From Prolixibacteraceae bacterium (lineage in GTDB: Bacteria; Bacteroidota; Bacteroidia; Bacteroidales; Prolixibacteraceae), in NCBI GenBank assembly GCA_027858145.1, contig JAQIDF010000336.1:1-19660 (forward strand): a DNA stretch of 19,660 nucleotides, written 5' to 3'. How positions within the stretch are numbered: position 1 is the first letter of the stretch; each line of letters begins with the position of its first letter. Positions 18,158 to 19,660 of this stretch are shown in pieces. The translations under genes were made by a program, and so were the position numbers. The notes beneath the pieces were generated by a model. It did no database searches. It had not been told where the DNA came from and saw only the letters and a program-made list of their open reading frames with translations.

Positions 18158-18921
18158 GATTTAAAATTACATTTAACCGTACCACAAAGCAGCGTATGCT
18201 GCCTATGGATTACCAGTATTACATCAGCGCATGGATTTATAATGTGCTGCGAAAGGCCGATGCCGAATTTGCCCGCTTCCTTCACGAAAAAGGCTATGGC
18301 CAAAGCGAAACCAAGTTGTATAAGCTCTTTTGTTTTTCGCGCCTGAACTTTGGAAAACCGAAGTTATGGAAAGCAAAAAAGCTGTTCGAGATATCGGGGC
18401 ATGATATTAGTCTGCAAATATCCTTTGATATTGACGATGCGGCCTCAACTTTTATCAGGGGACTGTTTATGCAGCAGGAATTTTACCTGGGCGATAAATT
18501 CAACGGTATCGATTTTAAAGTGACCGGGGTTGAAGCCCTGCCCGAACCGGTTTTTACCGAAACCATGGCCTACCGTTTACAAACGCCCTGGGTGGTAAGC
18601 TATAAAAGCGAAACCGATAAACACCCGCAGTACCTGTCGCCCAACGATGAGCGTTTTATATCCCTGGCTCTGAAACACATTGCAGAAAAATTTCAAAGTA
18701 CCCATCATTCAACCATTGCATTCCCGATGGAACTCGAAATCACCAGTGATAATAAAAAAGCCGGTTTCCTGATAAAGCCCGGAACACACGAAGAATCGCG
18801 CGTGGTGGGTAATCTTTTTTCTTTTCGGCTTACCGCTCCGGTTGATGTACAAAAAATGATATGGAATGCCGGGGTTAGCGAAAAAAGCAGTAGTGGGTTT
18901 GGATGGATTGATGTAGATTGA
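18154..18921 (+). CDS. cas6: CRISPR-associated endoribonuclease Cas6
   Basis: Cas6 cuts CRISPR precursor RNA inside each repeat to release guide RNAs in type I and III systems. The 255-residue protein has the usual paired ferredoxin-like layout, with MRFKITFNR as the first strand and the C-terminal glycine-rich loop NAGVSEKSSSGFGW (about 239-252), a Cas6 hallmark. Y29 and H44 (in FLHEKGY) fall where the general-base/acid Tyr and His lie in archaeal Cas6, and K46 or K53 could complete the site, so it looks active. It uses more GCC, CCC and CGC codons than the genes upstream; one 60-nt stretch near 18541 is 55% G+C, which hints at separate origin. No other cas gene is in the window. The last codons (ATTGATGTAGATTGA) already belong to the repeat tract that follows. 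Confidence 0.9.
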   Translation: MRFKITFNRTTKQRMLPMDYQYYISAWIYNVLRKADAEFARFLHEKGYGQSETKLYKLFCFSRLNFGKPKLWKAKKLFEISGHDISLQISFDIDDAASTFIRGLFMQQEFYLGDKFNGIDFKVTGVEALPEPVFTETMAYRLQTPWVVSYKSETDKHPQYLSPNDERFISLALKHIAEKFQSTHHSTIAFPMELEITSDNKKAGFLIKPGTHEESRVVGNLFSFRLTAPVDVQKMIWNAGVSEKSSSGFGWIDVD

Positions 18922-18955
18922 TGGGAGATTGAAATAGATTGATGGGGGATTGATT
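18906..18955 (+). repeat. Direct repeat, copy 1 (contains the cas6 stop codon)
   Basis: This 50-nt segment covers the last four sense codons and TGA of cas6 and 34 nt beyond. It recurs at 19043-19090 with all bases the same except for a missing AG after GATTGATGGG. The two copies bracket the array. Confidence 0.85.
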
Positions 18956-18978
18956 GGAGATTGAGAAAGATTGAGAAA

Positions 18979-19042
18979 GATTGATTGGAGATTGATTGGA
19001 GATTGAAATAGATTGATTGGAGATTGATTGGAGATTGAAATA
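18979..19042 (+). repeat. Perfect 32-bp tandem duplication
   Basis: The 32-nt unit beginning GATTGATTGGAGATTGATTG and ending GAGATTGAAATA occurs at 18979-19010 and again at 19011-19042 without a single difference, which points to a recent duplication by slippage or unequal recombination. Each unit is itself made of two GATTGATTGGA pieces. Confidence 0.92.
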
Positions 19043-19090
19043 GATTGATGTAGATTGATGGGATTGAAATAGATTGATGGGGGATTGATT
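19043..19090 (+). repeat. Direct repeat, copy 2
   Basis: This is the second, 48-nt copy of the segment at the cas6 end (18906-18955), lacking two bases (AG). It follows the tandem 32-bp units directly and closes the array. Confidence 0.85.
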
Positions 19091-19163
19091 TGAAAAAGAT
19101 AGCTAACCCGACAGTGATGAAGGTTGTGTTGGCATTGAAGAGCTTAATTAAGAATAAACGAAT

Positions 19164-19660
19164 ATGCAGCAAAACGAGAAACTGGAACATGGTCATTTTT
19201 ACCATATCTACAGCCACGGTGTAGGAGGTCGTAACCTTTTTCGGAATTCTGATAATTACCTGCATTTCTTGTTGTTGTACGATAAATATATTGAACCTAT
19301 TGCAGAAACTTATGCATGGGTGCTGATGAAAAATCATTTTCATGTGCTGGTGCGGATTAAGGAAGAAAAGGACGTTGGTTTTTATAAAAGTTTAAACTCT
19401 GACAGGTCTGTCGACTCTGTCAGGTTTCAAACGACCACAGACCTTTCAGAGTTCGGAGAACCTGAAAGAGTCGATATAAGTAAATTGAAACGACCAATAC
19501 CATCGAAACATTTCTCACACCTTTTCAATGCCTACAGCAAATACTTTAATTTGCATCAAGGAGTACATGGAACCTTATTCGAACGCCGATTTAAACGAAA
19601 ACATATCGACAATATTGATTATCTAATGAAAGTTGTTGTTTACATTCATTATAATCCGGT
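19164..19660 (+). CDS. RAYT-like Y1 (HUH) transposase, 3' end beyond the window
   Basis: The frame is open from the ATG at 19164 to the last base (165 full codons); the gene is cut by the window edge, not by a stop. It belongs to the Y1/IS200-like transposases, of the REP-associated (RAYT) kind found as single chromosomal copies. The HUH metal-binding motif is NHFHVLV (H58, H60). The candidate nucleophile is Y160 in YIHYNPV, and GTLFERRFKRK (137-147) is family-typical. These enzymes nick single-stranded DNA at hairpins. The linker between the HUH block and PIPSKHFSHLFNAY (111-124) is encoded by DNA with two palindromes (residues about 79-102), which looks like an in-frame insertion. Whether the element is still mobile cannot be told without its ends. 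Confidence 0.88.
   Translation, partial: MQQNEKLEHGHFYHIYSHGVGGRNLFRNSDNYLHFLLLYDKYIEPIAETYAWVLMKNHFHVLVRIKEEKDVGFYKSLNSDRSVDSVRFQTTTDLSEFGEPERVDISKLKRPIPSKHFSHLFNAYSKYFNLHQGVHGTLFERRFKRKHIDNIDYLMKVVVYIHYNP
19399..19423. repeat. Palindrome inside the transposase gene (first)
   Basis: CTGACAG at 19399-19405 and CTGTCAG at 19417-19423 are perfect reverse complements with an 11-nt spacer. A smaller alternative pairing, GACAG with CTGTC at 19408-19412, overlaps it. It is REP-like in shape and lies in the coding region without breaking the frame. Confidence 0.7.
19443..19468. repeat. Palindrome inside the transposase gene (second)
   Basis: CTTTCAG-a-GTTC at 19443-19454 pairs with GAAC-CTGAAAG at 19458-19468: eleven base pairs with one bulged A and a GGA loop. 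This compact hairpin with a bulge is the kind of structure RAYT transposases recognise in REP sequences. Confidence 0.78.

Larger units (their letters stand above)
18889..19102 (+). repeat. C-free GATTGA-type repeat tract overlapping the cas6 3' end
   Basis: For 214 nt the plus strand has no C at all. From about 18906 it consists of variants of GATTGA, GATTGGA and GATTGAAATA with occasional G-runs (up to five G). It starts inside the cas6 coding region and ends 61 nt before the transposase ATG. The remaining 19103-19163 holds nothing I recognise. There are no unique spacers of constant length, so it is not a CRISPR array. A long minus-strand frame through it is a by-product of the missing C (hence missing G on that strand). 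Confidence 0.9.

Noticed and set aside
18889..19102. CRISPR array next to cas6
   Set aside because: Units are short, irregular and lack unique spacers of constant length; the tract is simple-sequence repeats.
19092..19200. Small frame upstream of the transposase (from a TTG in the repeat end, reading KKIANPTV)
   Set aside because: It overlaps the transposase in another frame, has no recognisable similarity and arises from the end of the repeat tract.
18705..19343. Minus-strand frame of 212 codons over the cas6 end, the repeat tract and the transposase start
   Set aside because: Its middle is monotonous S, I, Q, N and P repeats produced by the C-free tract, and both ends lie antisense to well-supported genes.

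Overview
The window looks like chromosomal DNA from a member of the Bacteroidota. The evidence is a giant SprA/Sov translocon gene of the type IX secretion system, a DUF4837-type lipoprotein, a CarH-like MerR regulator, A+T-rich coding sequence, and several upstream sequences that match the phylum-specific promoter pattern TTTG-(about 20 nt)-TAnnTTTG instead of the usual -35/-10 boxes. The gene order ruvA-sprA and the marine/sediment-type gene set fit orders such as Flavobacteriales or Marinilabiliales; I cannot assign a genus from sequence alone.

Layout. Bases 4-76 (minus) hold an initiator tRNA. Bases 334-6796 hold a compact run of same-strand housekeeping genes: an M23 peptidase, dxr (isoprenoid precursor synthesis), an RseP-like site-2 protease, tatA, a DUF4837 lipoprotein, pdxA (vitamin B6) and ruvA (Holliday junction). 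A good terminator separates tatA from the lipoprotein gene. Bases 6810-14279 hold sprA, a single 2489-codon gene for the outer-membrane channel of type IX secretion, which starts with TTG. It meets a convergent MerR/cobalamin-binding regulator (14281-15165, minus) with one base between them. Divergent from that regulator are mpl (muropeptide recycling) and an Nramp-fold transporter that lacks the canonical metal-binding motif in helix 1.

The last 1.7 kb (about 17971-19660) differs in character and is the accessory part. It holds a 12-bp inverted repeat, a 26-codon ORF that looks like the decapitated start of an HTH/WYL-type regulator, and a cas6 CRISPR-RNA endonuclease gene whose ATG overlaps the small ORF's TGA. 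Next comes a 214-base stretch with no C on the plus strand, made of GATTGA-type repeats that begin inside the last codons of cas6. The window ends in a Y1 (HUH) transposase gene of the RAYT type, cut by the window edge, which carries two palindromes inside its coding sequence. No other cas gene and no CRISPR array are visible.

Functionally, the first 18 kb is cell-envelope and core metabolism: wall hydrolysis and recycling (M23, Mpl), membrane proteolysis (RseP), and export by Tat and type IX systems. The most interesting candidate for something undescribed is the small-ORF/cas6/C-free-repeat/RAYT block: an isolated Cas6 with an odd upstream control region and an unusual repeat tract in place of an array.
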